From positions 1-64,000 of the forward strand of contig JAUJOR010000023.1 of NCBI GenBank assembly GCA_030447525.1: a stretch of DNA of 64,000 nt, given 5' to 3'. This document shows, piece after piece, positions 31,187 to 40,269 of this stretch (the stretch's first letter is position 1; the number at the start of each line of letters is the position of its first letter). Below the pieces are notes generated by a model, which worked only from the letters and a program-made list of their open reading frames with translations, was not told the DNA's origin and did no database searches. The position numbers were made by a program, and so were the translations under genes. Origin of the DNA: Chloroflexota bacterium (GTDB taxonomy: Bacteria > Chloroflexota > UBA11872 > UBA12225).

Positions 31187-32368
31187 TCACGTATCATGGC
31201 CGGCACCACTAGCGCCGGCGTCGGAGTACTGGCCTAGATCCGCCGCCCAGACGGCGTTGTGGAACCGGGCGCGTACTACCCCCACCCGCTCCTGGCTACC
31301 GTTGTCGCGCGACGGGTGCACGCGGTTGGTAAGCAGCACGACGAATCGGCCGGCCTGCGGGTCGATCACCAGCGATGTGCCGGTGAACCCGGTGTGGCTG
31401 TACGCGGCCGGGGAGCAGAGGTCAGCCCCCGGCCACTGCGGGTTTGGCTGCAGCACCCAGCCTAAGCCGCGGTGCGGGTGTGGCCCGAAGAGACCGGTCT
31501 GGTCCCGTGTGGCCGCCGCGATGGTGGCCGGGGAAAGCACGCGCTGCCCCTCGCGCTGGCCTGCCCCCAGCCAGAAGCGGCAGAAGCGCTCTAGATCTCT
31601 GCACGTTGCGAACAGCCCGGCGTGGCCGGCGATGCCGCCCTGCGCCATGGCCGTGCGGTCGTGTACCCGGCCGACGATCGTGCCGCCGCGGCCGGCGACC
31701 ACCTCGGTGGCGACGCAGCGGTGGTGCAGCGTGGCCGGCGGGCAGAACTGCGCCTCGGCCATGCCCAGCGGGGCGAACAGCTCGCGCCGGGCCAGTACGT
31801 CGAGCGCCGCCCCACCCGCGGCCGCGACTACCTCGCCAAGGGTGAAGTAGCCGACGTCGCTATAGATTACGGCGGCCCCTGGTGGCTGCGCCAGCGGTAG
31901 CCGGCAGATCGACTGGAACACCGGGCGGCGCGCCTGGCGCTCCTCGCCGTGGGCGTGTAGGTCATTCCATTCTGAGAGGCCGGAAGGGAGGCCGGAGGTG
32001 TGCGCCAAGAGGTGGCGCACCGTTACCTGGTCCTTGCCCAGCGCGCCGAAGGGCGGCAGGATTGAAGCGACGCGCTGGTTGAGGTGGAGCCGACCGCGCT
32101 CGACCAAGATCAACGCCAGCGTTGCGGTGACGGTCTTGGTGACTGAGGCGAGGTCGAAGAGGGCATCCTCCCGCAGGGGCCGCCGCTGCGGCGTCAGCTC
32201 GGCGGCTCCAAAGTGCGCCCGAAAGAGCGTTCCGTCGGCCGTGCCGGCGGCGGCGCTGGCACCCGGGACGTACCCCTGGGCCACGAGCCCCTCGAGCACG
32301 TCGAAGGCAGCCCGCAATCCTTGCGGGGCCGGCGAGTTGGGCGAGGATTGGGGAGTCGATGCGCTCAC
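31187..32368 (-). CDS. serine hydrolase, beta-lactamase/class C esterase family
   Basis: A 393-residue protein if started at GTG 32368; there is no clear ribosome site, so the start is uncertain. The serine nucleophile motif is S75-V-T-K78 in FDLASVTKTVTATLAL, the second motif YSDVGYF stands for Y-x-N, and HTGFTGTSLVIDP supplies the third. TVRHLLAHTSGLP is the conserved helix of the family. No signal peptide is seen, suggesting a cytoplasmic esterase or amidase over a periplasmic lactamase. It converges on the antitoxin gene and stands apart from other genes. Substrate unknown. Confidence 0.85.
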   Translation of the reverse strand: MSASTPQSSPNSPAPQGLRAAFDVLEGLVAQGYVPGASAAAGTADGTLFRAHFGAAELTPQRRPLREDALFDLASVTKTVTATLALILVERGRLHLNQRVASILPPFGALGKDQVTVRHLLAHTSGLPSGLSEWNDLHAHGEERQARRPVFQSICRLPLAQPPGAAVIYSDVGYFTLGEVVAAAGGAALDVLARRELFAPLGMAEAQFCPPATLHHRCVATEVVAGRGGTIVGRVHDRTAMAQGGIAGHAGLFATCRDLERFCRFWLGAGQREGQRVLSPATIAAATRDQTGLFGPHPHRGLGWVLQPNPQWPGADLCSPAAYSHTGFTGTSLVIDPQAGRFVVLLTNRVHPSRDNGSQERVGVVRARFHNAVWAADLGQYSDAGASGAGHDT

Positions 32369-32564
32369 GTCCGGTGCAGGGCAGTATGGCCGATGCCGGG
32401 GACATGTGCCCCGGCTGGACCCACCCAGGCAACCCTTGCTCACCGCCGCAGCCCCGGCGGCCCCTCGAGGCCGCCGGCCTGGGGTTGATCCTCCAGGAGT
32501 CCCGCCGGCTCGCCGCCAGGGCCCAGCAAGGGTTGGTGTATTGTAGGCTGTGCGATGGAGTACG

Positions 32565-32669
32565 ATGCGCCTCCAGTTCACAAGGGGCAAGAAGGGCGAC
32601 GTCCTGACCTGCGTCCGCGCCGACGGGTCTATCACCTGGATGCACGAGCGGTGCATGCGGGCCTTTTGA
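32565..32669 (+). pseudogene. remnant of a small conserved protein (N-terminal 34 codons)
   Basis: ATG 32565 opens a 34-codon frame, MRLQFTRGKKGDVLTCVRAD, then GSITWMHERC and a stop at 32667. The pattern (F-T-R-G, then D-V-L-T-C-V-R-x-D-G-S-x-T-W) is the start of a family of about 160-residue uncharacterised proteins. Here it ends right after the tryptophan, so it appears truncated just before the structured inverted repeat at 32680. I recall the family only as a hypothetical protein. Confidence 0.45.
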
Positions 32670-32679
32670 TCAGGTGTCC

Positions 32680-32761
32680 CCCTGGAGTCCGGCTGAGCGC
32701 AGCGAAGCAGCCGTCTGCTCGGCGGGAGGAACGGATCCTTCCCCTGCGCTGCGCTCCAGGG
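32680..32761. repeat. inverted-repeat element
   Basis: CCCTGGAG (32680-32687) mirrors CTCCAGGG (32754-32761), and GAGCGCAGCG (32695-32704) mirrors CGCTGCGCTC (32747-32756). Between them GGGAGGA and TCCTTCCC form a third smaller stem. The 82 bases could fold into one long imperfect hairpin, as in miniature inverted-repeat elements. It follows a truncated gene and precedes a promoter. Confidence 0.6.
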
Positions 32762-32838
32762 TCAGGCTGACTGCGGGCGCCGGACGGCCACCAGGAGCAG
32801 CCGCTGATGAACAGACCCTGTCCAATGCATGCCGGCCG

Positions 32839-32867
32839 TTGAGGCGCCGCGCCGGATGGAGTATATT
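32839..32867 (+). promoter_or_regulatory. sigma70-type promoter of the broken sulfatase gene
   Basis: TTGAGG (32839-32844), a 17-base spacer, then TATATT (32862-32867). The first base of the message would be near 32874, five bases before ATG 32879, so the message would be nearly leaderless. It may also drive the downstream solute-binding protein gene. Confidence 0.6.
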
Positions 32868-32878
32868 TGCGGCCGGTG

Positions 32879-34529
32879 ATGGTTCGCCGTACCCCTGGGC
32901 CAGGATCGTCGCGTCGCCCCAGCTTCGTCCTGATCATGACGGACACCTAGGCCACCAACGTCCTGGGCTGCTACGGGCATCCGCAGCTCCGCACGCCGCG
33001 CATCGACGGGTTGGCGGGGCAGGGGATCACCTTCGACCGGGCGTACACCACGTCGCCGCTGTGCACGCCGGCCCGTGCCGGGCTGTTCACGGGGCGCTAT
33101 CCGCAGAACTGCGGCGCGTGGGTGAACGGGCTGCCGCCGGGCACCAGCTTCCCGCACATGGGGCAGCGCTTCCGGGACCTGGGGTACCGTACGGCCTACA
33201 GCGGCAAGTGGCACTTGGACGGCCATGACTACTTCGGCAGCGGCCGCTGCCCGGATGGGTGGGACTGGGTGGGACGATGCCTACTGGTACGACGGGCGCC
33301 GGCACCTGGAGACGCTCAGTGGCGAGGAGCGCGTCCTGTGGCGCCAGGGACTCCGCAGCTACGAATCGCTGCGCGCGCACAACGTGACCGCAGACTGGTG
33401 CTGGGGGCACCGCGTCTCTGACCGCGCCATCCGGTTCCTGGAGGACGCCGGTGGGAGCGACGAGCGACCCTTCCTGCTGGTGGTCTCCTATGACGAGCCA
33501 CACGGTCCCTTCACCTGTCCGCCGGGGTACGTCGAGCCTTTCCTGGACTACAAGCACCCCCTGGGTCCGGCGGCGTTCGACGACCTCCAGCGCAAGCCGG
33601 CGCACCAGCGCGAGTGGGCGGCCATGCTGGAGCGACAGGGCCGGCAACGCAGCGCAGACGCCCAGATCACGCCGCTCTACTTCGGGTGCAACAGCTTTGT
33701 GGACCAGGAGATCGGGCGGGTGATCGAGGCGGTGGACCGCTCCGCGCCGGAGGACACGTGGATCCTCTTCACCTCGGACCACGGGGAGATGATGGGCAGT
33801 CACGGGATCAACTCCAAAGGGGCCACGGTGTACCAGGAAATGGCGAACGTGCCCCTGATCGTGCGGCCGCCGCGCGGGCAGATGCAGCAGCGGGCCGGCG
33901 CGCGCATCGACGCGGCCGCCAGCCATGCGGACGTGCTGCCCACCCTCCTGGACCTCGCCCAGGCGGAGATCCCACCCGCGCTCGAGGGCGGCACGCTGAC
34001 CCCGATGCTGCGGGGTGACGCGGGCGCGGACGATCCGGCGCGCAGCGTCTACGTCGTCTTCCACCGCTACGAGCTGCCCGGAGATGGGCAGGGCGGCTTC
34101 ACCCCCATGCGGGCGATCGTCAAGGGGGACAAGAAGCTGGCGGTGCACCTCCTGGACACCGACGAGCTGTACGACCGCGTGGTCGACCCGCACGAGCTGC
34201 GCAATTGGATCGACGACCCGGCGTACGCCGCCACCCGCGACGCGCTGCACGATGAGCTGCTCGACTGGATGTACGCTGTGCGCGACCCGTTCCGCTCCCC
34301 TGCCTGGGAGCGCCGCCCGTGGCGCGACCCATCCACCCACCGGCTCACGTGGGACGGTGGGTGGATGGGGGAGCGTCATGGCTGGGACGACGGCTACGCC
34401 CCGTCGCGCCTGAACTACGGGACGGGGCTGCCGCTGGAGCCGGCGTCCCCCGCCGGGAACACATCCCCGGCCGGGAGCACAGCGCAGCCGGCGAGGCGGC
34501 CGGGCGCAACACCAGGCGCAACACCATAG
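32879..34529 (+). pseudogene. type I sulfatase, broken by a TAG codon and a 10-bp duplication
   Basis: ATG 32879 begins a frame reading RRPSFVLIMTDT, then TAG at 32948-32950 where family members have Gln (CAG), then ATNVLGCYGHPQLRTPRID in the same frame. The formylglycine site is intact: SPLCTPARAGLFTG. At 33256-33275 TGGGTGGGAC is duplicated in tandem, shifting the frame; dropping one copy joins GRCPDGWD to DAYWYDGRRHLETLS. The rest continues intact with FTSDHGEMMGSHG (metal-binding DHG) and ends at 34529 in a Pro/Ala/Gly tail. Restored length about 546 residues. Catalysis would hydrolyse sulfate or phosphonate esters. It precedes a solute-binding gene by 11 bases. Confidence 0.82.
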
Positions 34530-34540
34530 GAGGGACGACG

Positions 34541-35878
34541 ATGGACAGCCGGATGACGAGGCGGCGGGCGGGGCTGCTGGGTGGGGCCGGCGCGGCGGTG
34601 TTGGCCGCCTGCGGTGGCCCGGCGAACGGCGGGGGTGACGCGAGGCCGGCGGCCGGCGGGGCGCCGGCTACCATCCAGTTCTGGACGACGTGGGGCGCGC
34701 CGTTCCAGACCGAGGGGCAGACCAAGGTGAGCCAGGCGTTCACCGAGCAGGTGGCGCCCGAGATCACGGTGGAGATGACGCACATCGCCAACAGCTGGGA
34801 CAAGGTGATCAGCGCCGTCGCCGCCGGCACGTCCCCGGACGTGGTCACCCTCGCCGGCAGCAACGTCATCCAGTTCGCGCGTACGAGCACCATCCAGTCG
34901 CTGGAGGAGCGCCTGGGGCGTAGCAAGATCGCCCCCAAGGACAAGTTCTATCCCGCCCAGATGGAGGCGGCGTCGTGGAACGGCAAGGTGTACGGCCTCC
35001 CCGCCTGGGAGCACGGCCCGGGGCCGTTCCTGTTCTGGAACAAGGCGCACTTTCAGGAGAAGGGGCTCGATCCGAACCGAGGGCCGGCCACGCTCGGCGA
35101 GGCGCGCCAGTACACGGAGAAGCTCCACGAGCCTGCCCTGGGTCAGCCGATCGCACGCCTGGGCTGGCAGCCGCTGGCCGAGTCCGGCGACAACCTCCTC
35201 GGCTACTGGGCCAACGCGTACGGCGTCACCTGGTACGACGCAAAGAACCGGAAGATCACGCTGGTGCAGCCGGGGCTGGTGGCGGCGGTAGAGTACATCG
35301 CTTCCCTGACGCAGCGGATCGGCGACCAGCACATTGCCGAGTTCCGCAAGCAGTACCCGCAGTGGAACGCGCCGAACGGGGCGAGCGCACAGGGCGCCGA
35401 ATCCATGAAGGTGAGCGGCTACGTCTCGGCCGGCGTGCTGTTCAGGAACGCGCCCCACCTCAAGCTCGGCATCGGCTGGGCGCCCGGAGAGAAGGCGCAG
35501 AAGGTGGTGCAGCTGGGCGGCGCCTGGACGGTGACTTTGCCCGCCGGCGCCCCGCGGCCGGACGCCGCCTGGCGGTACATGGAGTTCCTGACCACCCCAG
35601 ACGCCAACCAGCTGATCCAGGACATCATCGGCTGGGTGGGCTACAACCGGGACGTCGCGCAGAAGCTCAAGGTAGACCCGGCGAGCAACATGCCCTTCGT
35701 CATGGAGGCGCCGGCCAAGGCCGAGAGGGTCGCTGCGCCGGTGGTGCTGCCGATCGGCACCGGCGCCGTCGGCCAGGGGCTCCAGCGCGTCATCAAGGGC
35801 GAGCAGTCGGCGCGCGAGATGCTCCAGCAGGCGCAGCAGCAGGTGCAGTCCGAGCTCGACGAGACGTTCCGCTCCTAG
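34541..35878 (+). CDS. extracellular solute-binding lipoprotein, family 1 (sugar type)
   Basis: A 445-residue protein with AGGAGGGACGACG before ATG 34541. Signal MDSRMTRRRAGLLGGAG with twin arginines ends in lipobox VLAACGG. The mature part has TIQFWTTWGAPFQTEGQTKV and the family signature SPDVVTLAGSNVIQFA. WNGKVYGLPAWEHGPGPFLF, near residue 145, is the usual ligand-cleft loop, and PNRGPATLGEARQYTEKL the hinge. Ligands of this family are mono- and oligosaccharides or glycerol-phosphates. No permease genes follow. Downstream of the broken sulfatase, it may bind a sulfated or de-sulfated sugar, by inference. Confidence 0.88.
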   Translation: MDSRMTRRRAGLLGGAGAAVLAACGGPANGGGDARPAAGGAPATIQFWTTWGAPFQTEGQTKVSQAFTEQVAPEITVEMTHIANSWDKVISAVAAGTSPDVVTLAGSNVIQFARTSTIQSLEERLGRSKIAPKDKFYPAQMEAASWNGKVYGLPAWEHGPGPFLFWNKAHFQEKGLDPNRGPATLGEARQYTEKLHEPALGQPIARLGWQPLAESGDNLLGYWANAYGVTWYDAKNRKITLVQPGLVAAVEYIASLTQRIGDQHIAEFRKQYPQWNAPNGASAQGAESMKVSGYVSAGVLFRNAPHLKLGIGWAPGEKAQKVVQLGGAWTVTLPAGAPRPDAAWRYMEFLTTPDANQLIQDIIGWVGYNRDVAQKLKVDPASNMPFVMEAPAKAERVAAPVVLPIGTGAVGQGLQRVIKGEQSAREMLQQAQQQVQSELDETFRS

Positions 35879-36162
35879 CGCGCCAACGGCGACCGCTACG
35901 CCGCCGCTGGCCCGGTCCACTCTTGAAGGCGGCGACAACGACGAGCGTCACCGGCTGACTGAGACGGCCAATTGGGGGCGCTCCGCCGCCGGCGCCCGGG
36001 GCGTCCAGCGAGTGCGGGGTGGCTCCAAAGGGACGCCGTAGTGAGGCTGTACTACACCGTTACTCGTCTTCTGAGAGGCTGCAGTCAGCTGGGTGATCCT
36101 GCCAGCTTAGCGGTCACAGGCTAGTAGGCTCACCACCTGTCCTCGGGGAACGGACACCCAGG

Positions 36163-36654
36163 ATGAGTCTCCACGTTCGACCGCTCCGGGCGTCTGAATT
36201 TCTCCAGTGGCGGGATCTGCGTCTCCGCGCCCTGCGCGAGTCGCCAGACGCCTTTGGCAGTCGCTATGAGGATCAGGTGCAGTGGCCGCTGGCTCGATGG
36301 CAGGAGCGCGCCGCCGCCCTGGCTGCCGGCGACACCCAGATGATGTTTGTCGCCGAGACCGGCGACGGGCAGCTCGCCGGCTGTGCCGGTGCCCACGTCC
36401 AGTCAGACGGGGATCCCATGGTGATCTCCATGTGGACGGCACCGGAGCGCCGGAGGCAAGGGGTGGCCAGGAGGCTGCTCGACGCGCTCGCGGACTGGGG
36501 CCGGGGGCGGGGGGCCCGCCGGCTGACCCTCTGGGTCGTCCGAGGCAATCGCTCGGCGACGCAGCTCTACTTGAGCTGTGGGTTCCGTTCCACGCAGGTG
36601 AGCGTCACCAACGAGCACGGCCACGTCGAGGACGAGCTGTCACTTGAGCTCTGA
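36163..36654 (+). CDS. GNAT family N-acetyltransferase
   Basis: A 163-residue enzyme starting MSLHVRPLRASEFLQWRDLR. The acetyl-CoA motif is APERRRQGVARRLLDALADW (about 91-110; R-R-x-G-V/I-A), with preceding strand MVISMWTA and following strand RRLTLWVVRGNRSATQLYLSCGF. Full length for the family. It would acetylate an amine of unknown identity in the cytoplasm. Neighbours are unrelated, so the substrate cannot be inferred. Confidence 0.88.
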   Translation: MSLHVRPLRASEFLQWRDLRLRALRESPDAFGSRYEDQVQWPLARWQERAAALAAGDTQMMFVAETGDGQLAGCAGAHVQSDGDPMVISMWTAPERRRQGVARRLLDALADWGRGRGARRLTLWVVRGNRSATQLYLSCGFRSTQVSVTNEHGHVEDELSLEL

Positions 36655-36795
36655 GCTATTCCCCTCCCGCCAGTGCCACCGCCCCCGTCTAGCGCAGCGC
36701 CTTGCGTGTGGCACGTTTTCTGCCTGCCTGGGGCGGCCGGTCTTCGGCCGGTCCGACGCCGGGCGCTGCCTTGCCGACCGAGAAAGAGGAGCCTC

Positions 36796-38091
36796 ATGAC
36801 CACCGTCCCTACCACGCTCGACCCCTGGCGGGAGAAGGGCATCCCGCTGGACAAGCAGTTCCGCTCCTGGAGGGAGCGGGTCAAGGCGCCCTACAACAAG
36901 CGCGACGTCGACGCCTACACCCGGGCGCGGGTGATCCTGATGAACGGCGTCGAGAACGAATGCTGGAACTATTCGCACCACTTCGCCCGCTGCACGGACA
37001 ACCCCGCGATCAAGGGGCTGCTGGCGCAGACGCGGATGGTGGAGCAGCAGCAGCAGACCACCATCAACTGGCTCAATCCGCCTGATCAGACGGTCCTGGA
37101 GACCACTATTGCCTACGAGCAGGTGGCCGTCGACCTCACGGCTTACCTGGCCCGCAACGAGCCGGACGCCTACGTGCGGGAGGCCTTCAACTTCGGCTTG
37201 CTGGAGGACTTTGACCACCTCTACCGCTACAGCGAGTTGCTGGACTACCTGGAAGGGAAGGACCCCGACAGCATCCTGCAGGGCAAGACGGAGATCATCC
37301 CCGGCCGTCCGACCGCCGATCACCACAACGACCCAGAGGTCATGCTGCGCAAGCACTATGAGAAGAACCGAGCGCTGCCCCTGAGCAAGCTGCACACCCT
37401 GACCCTCCTCTCGGCCGAGCAGCAGACCTATCTGTTCTACAAAGAGCATGGCTTCGAGTACGGCAGCCGGCTGGCCCGCGAGCTCTACGCGGAGATCGGG
37501 GAGGTGGAGGAGCACCACGTCAGCTTCTACGAGTCGCTCCTTGACCCCAGCGAGACGTATCTGGAGCGACAGGTCATGCACGAGCTGATGGAGGTGTACA
37601 ACTACTTCCACTGCTACGCCCAGGAGACCGACCCGCGTATCAAGCAGATCTGGGAAGAGTTCCTGGGCATGGAGCTGACCCACCTCCATCTATGGGGCGA
37701 GATGCTCAAGCAGTACCAGGGCGTCGACCCGCGGGAGCTCTTCGGAGACACCATGGCGGTGGACTTCAAGTTCACCGAGAACAAGGAGTACGTGCGGCGG
37801 GTGCTGGAGCGGCAGCGAGACCTGCGCTTGATCGCCTACGGCTGGGCGCCGAAGGACCGCCTCCCCAAGGACTGGCCGTCGTATCGCTACCAACAGATCG
37901 TCAACGCCGGCGGCATCCCCTCCGAGGAGGTGGTCATGCGCCAGCTGCAGCAGCGTCGCCCGGCGGAGCGCCCAGGGGACGAGCTGCTCGACCGCGCCCG
38001 GCAGGTGGCCGTCAAGGTAGACGCGGACACGACGGCGGCCGCCGTCGCGGGGGACGGGGCGGCCACCCCGGCGACGCAGGAGGTGAAGTAG
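36796..38091 (+). CDS. ferritin-like domain protein, large (431 residues)
   Basis: A 431-residue soluble protein with AAAGAGGAGCCTC before ATG 36796. It is helix-rich with repeated Glu/His pairs that resemble diiron ligand motifs: VENECWNYSHHFARC (about 52-66), EVEEHHVSFYESLL (about 236-249), and EEFLGMELTHLHLWGEMLKQ (about 284-303). Tyr/Trp-rich segments (FKFTENKEYVRRVLERQRDL) follow. I read it as a member of the ferritin-like/rubrerythrin fold, probably binding two metal ions; the family is otherwise unknown to me. The next gene, two bases downstream, is a shorter ferritin-like protein, so the pair may form a complex in metal storage or an oxidation reaction. Function is inference. Confidence 0.62.
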   Translation: MTTVPTTLDPWREKGIPLDKQFRSWRERVKAPYNKRDVDAYTRARVILMNGVENECWNYSHHFARCTDNPAIKGLLAQTRMVEQQQQTTINWLNPPDQTVLETTIAYEQVAVDLTAYLARNEPDAYVREAFNFGLLEDFDHLYRYSELLDYLEGKDPDSILQGKTEIIPGRPTADHHNDPEVMLRKHYEKNRALPLSKLHTLTLLSAEQQTYLFYKEHGFEYGSRLARELYAEIGEVEEHHVSFYESLLDPSETYLERQVMHELMEVYNYFHCYAQETDPRIKQIWEEFLGMELTHLHLWGEMLKQYQGVDPRELFGDTMAVDFKFTENKEYVRRVLERQRDLRLIAYGWAPKDRLPKDWPSYRYQQIVNAGGIPSEEVVMRQLQQRRPAERPGDELLDRARQVAVKVDADTTAAAVAGDGAATPATQEVK

Positions 38092-38092
38092 C

Positions 38093-38755
38093 ATGCAGCT
38101 CCCGGTATTGCTGGACAAGCTGAGCGAGTTCCTGATGGTGGAGCAGGGGGGGCTGGAGCTCTACCGCGTGGTGGCCTCCCGTTGCACCGACCCGGCCCTC
38201 ACCCAGCGCTACGAGGCCTTTGGCCAGGAGACGGCGATCCACCGCCAGGTGCTGGTGAACCTGATTCAGCGCCTGGGCGGCGACCCCAACTACGTCAGCC
38301 CCACGGCGCGGCTGGCGCAGGTCAAGGCCGCCGGCCTGCTGCAGGGCGACCTGGTGGTCGACGGCCTGAGCCAGCAAGAGCTCGAGGCCAACGATCTCGA
38401 AAACGTCCTGCTGGCGGAGACGAAGGACCACGCCGACTGGCACCTGCTCCAGCAGCTGGCCCAGCAGGTCGACGACCCGACGGTCAAGCAAGCCCTCCAG
38501 GAAGTGGTCGACCAGGTGGAAGACGAGGAGGACACGCACCTCAGCTGGGCACGGGACACCCTCAGCCAGCTGGCCCTGAAGCTGGTGACACAGGGCCCTG
38601 CCCCCGCACCGGAGCGCTGGCAGCAGGTGCTCACCGGGCCGGTGCCGCCCATCGAGCAGATCCACCCCGCCCCCATCGAGCAGGGCCTCCTGGAGCCGGC
38701 GCGGCTGTCTCCATGGCAGGAGACCCCTGTCGTGCGTGCGCTGCGATCCGGCTAG
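38093..38755 (+). CDS. ferritin-like domain protein, small (220 residues)
   Basis: A 220-residue protein starting MQLPVLLDKLSEFLMVEQGG with GGAGGTGAAGTAGC upstream. Four helices show spaced metal-ligand candidates: EQGGLELYRVV (17-27), GQETAIHRQVLVNL (44-57), LAETKDHADWHLLQQL (103-118) and VEDEEDTHLSWARDTL (142-157), which is the E...ExxH...E...ExxH diiron pattern. The C-terminal 55 residues are Pro-rich. It starts two bases after the larger ferritin-like protein, so both are co-translated. Likely cytoplasmic iron or manganese binding; substrate or partner unknown. Confidence 0.7.
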   Translation: MQLPVLLDKLSEFLMVEQGGLELYRVVASRCTDPALTQRYEAFGQETAIHRQVLVNLIQRLGGDPNYVSPTARLAQVKAAGLLQGDLVVDGLSQQELEANDLENVLLAETKDHADWHLLQQLAQQVDDPTVKQALQEVVDQVEDEEDTHLSWARDTLSQLALKLVTQGPAPAPERWQQVLTGPVPPIEQIHPAPIEQGLLEPARLSPWQETPVVRALRSG

Positions 38756-38814
38756 GAGCGCGGACGCCGCTCACCAGATCCAACGCACCTCGATGGCCCT
38801 GTCGCCCAGCGCCG

Positions 38815-38849
38815 CCCGAGCAACCCGGATGTCTACCGGGTTGCTCGGG
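38815..38849. terminator. long perfect hairpin between converging genes (bidirectional terminator candidate)
   Basis: CCCGAGCAACCCGG (38815-38828), loop ATGTCTA, then CCGGGTTGCTCGGG (38836-38849) is a perfect 14-bp stem. It lies 60 bases after the stop of the rightward ferritin-like gene and 205 bases past the stop of the leftward cyclase gene. There is no T-run in either direction, so it may act as a Rho-independent-like block, an RNA stabiliser or an element of another kind. Confidence 0.6.
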
Positions 38850-38970
38850 CGCCGTCCCTTGGCCAAGCCCACCTGGTCAGGCGCTCCCGCCTGCTGCCGG
38901 TGGCGTGAGCGAAGGGGCGACGGAGATGAGGCGTGTCCACGGAGGCGATCCCCTGTGCCGGTACTCCCCG

Positions 38971-39006
38971 GCACCAGGCTACTGCCTCGCACCAGGCTAC
39001 TGCCTG
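38971..39006 (+). repeat. 18-bp tandem duplication
   Basis: GCACCAGGCTACTGCCTC at 38971-38988 is followed directly by GCACCAGGCTACTGCCTG at 38989-39006, one difference, then a partial GCACC. It is in the spacer between two converging genes. Confidence 0.85.
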
Positions 39007-39053
39007 GCACCGGGCGCGGGTTTCCTGTGGACGTTGTAGCGACGGAGGCACCG

Positions 39054-39857
39054 CTAGAGTTCGAGCAGCCTGGCCAGCGTCTCGTCGGTAGGGACGAGGG
39101 CGACGGCGCGGATGGGGGAGGCGTCCAGGTCCTTGACCGGCAACGGCATGCCGATGAAGAAGAAGCGGTCGCGCGGCAGCGCACCCAGCCCGCGCAGGCA
39201 CTCGATCATAGGCACCTCCTTCCCCGGGAGGAAGAACAGGTGGTGCAGGGGGTGCTGGGATGCTCGCTCGCCGCGCACCTCGAAGCCCGACGAGTCGGTG
39301 CCCAGGGCCTTGATCTTGCGGTCGTGGATCAGCCACTCGGCCGCTGCCTCGGAGACATAGGGGCGGTCATGTGAGTGCTTGGTGCGGTAGAGGTGCTCGC
39401 GCCCCTGCCACATGAACACCCGATCACCCACACGGATGCCTCCGGCTTGCGCGGTACCTTGCTGGAAGTCTTCAATCGTGATCGGCTCGTTCGTCTTCTT
39501 GTGGCGCAGGTCGACGCGGACGGCGGGGCCGATGCCGTGGTCGAGGGAGAACTCGGAGGTATCGATCCCCTCTTTATAGAAGTGGCGGGCCGCCTCGAAG
39601 TGCGTCCCCACGTGAGACCAGAGGAACACCTCTGACTGGATATCGCCGGTGTGCCTGGTGCGGTTGCCGCGCTCCTTCACCTCCAGCTTGTACTGCTCCT
39701 GGAAGGGGCGCAGGCGGTGCGTCAGGTCGTAGACCTCGTAGGTGGGCGTGCGCAAGGGCTTCCCCTGGGCCTGCAGCGGTTCATTGGTGTCTTCCTGGAT
39801 GTGGGCTACGTCCGGGGCGCGCTGCGCCCTGTTGGTCGAAGGTGTGGTGGCGGTCAA
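39054..39857 (-). CDS. cyclase family protein (kynurenine formamidase-like)
   Basis: A 267-residue metal-dependent hydrolase. The zinc/manganese site motif is H82-V-G-T-H86-F-E88 in SHVGTHFEAARHFYKEGID, the family hallmark, with YEVYDLTHRLRPFQEQYK upstream. SSGFEVRGERASQHPLHHLF (about 198-217) contains a further conserved His cluster, and GLGALPRDRFFFIGMPLPV ends the fold. Members hydrolyse N-formylkynurenine, isatin or cyclise polyketides; isatin hydrolase and kynurenine formamidase are equally compatible. Alone on its strand, next to a solute-binding gene 412 bases away that diverges from it. Confidence 0.88.
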   Translation of the reverse strand: MTATTPSTNRAQRAPDVAHIQEDTNEPLQAQGKPLRTPTYEVYDLTHRLRPFQEQYKLEVKERGNRTRHTGDIQSEVFLWSHVGTHFEAARHFYKEGIDTSEFSLDHGIGPAVRVDLRHKKTNEPITIEDFQQGTAQAGGIRVGDRVFMWQGREHLYRTKHSHDRPYVSEAAAEWLIHDRKIKALGTDSSGFEVRGERASQHPLHHLFFLPGKEVPMIECLRGLGALPRDRFFFIGMPLPVKDLDASPIRAVALVPTDETLARLLEL

Positions 39858-40224
39858 TTCGCTCGTTCCTTTCCGGTGAGTCTTTTCCTATGGGTCTTGT
39901 GTACCCGGCCGGGCACCAGCAGGGCATGCACTCGGAACACGGCCATACCGCCCGGCCGGTGGCACGATAGAGCGTTTTCTCACCAGTTGCGCCCCGCGGC
40001 CGGCCGCGACCATCGGGCATGAGAGCGGGCCATCTTCAGAGCAGTCCTCTTCAATCGCGCGAGTCCCCTAGTGGGTCACGTTGCATTTGACTGGCCATAA
40101 ACTGATCTGGTGCGAGCGCCATTTCTATGCGGGTTGACCCACTCGTCGTGTCGCGCCAGATGCGCGACCAGTACTGGAGCGTCACCGCCTTCCGCTGGTC
40201 ATGCTTGCATCTGCGCCCCCTATC
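39858..40224. other. intergenic region, no supported gene
   Basis: Spacer between the leftward cyclase and the rightward solute-binding gene. It holds no open frame with protein-like composition and no clear repeat. The cyclase promoter must lie in its left part; the other promoter is at 40225. Confidence 0.4.
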
Positions 40225-40253
40225 TTGAACGTGCTAACGTACGATCGTTATCT
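40225..40253 (+). promoter_or_regulatory. promoter with overlapping palindrome
   Basis: TTGAAC (40225-40230), a 17-base spacer, then TTATCT (40248-40253), 17 bases before ATG 40270. AACGTACGATCGTT lies across the spacer and the -10 box and reads almost as its own reverse complement, a plausible LacI/ROK-type operator placed to block polymerase. Confidence 0.5.
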
Positions 40254-40269
40254 ATGGAGGAGAGATAGC

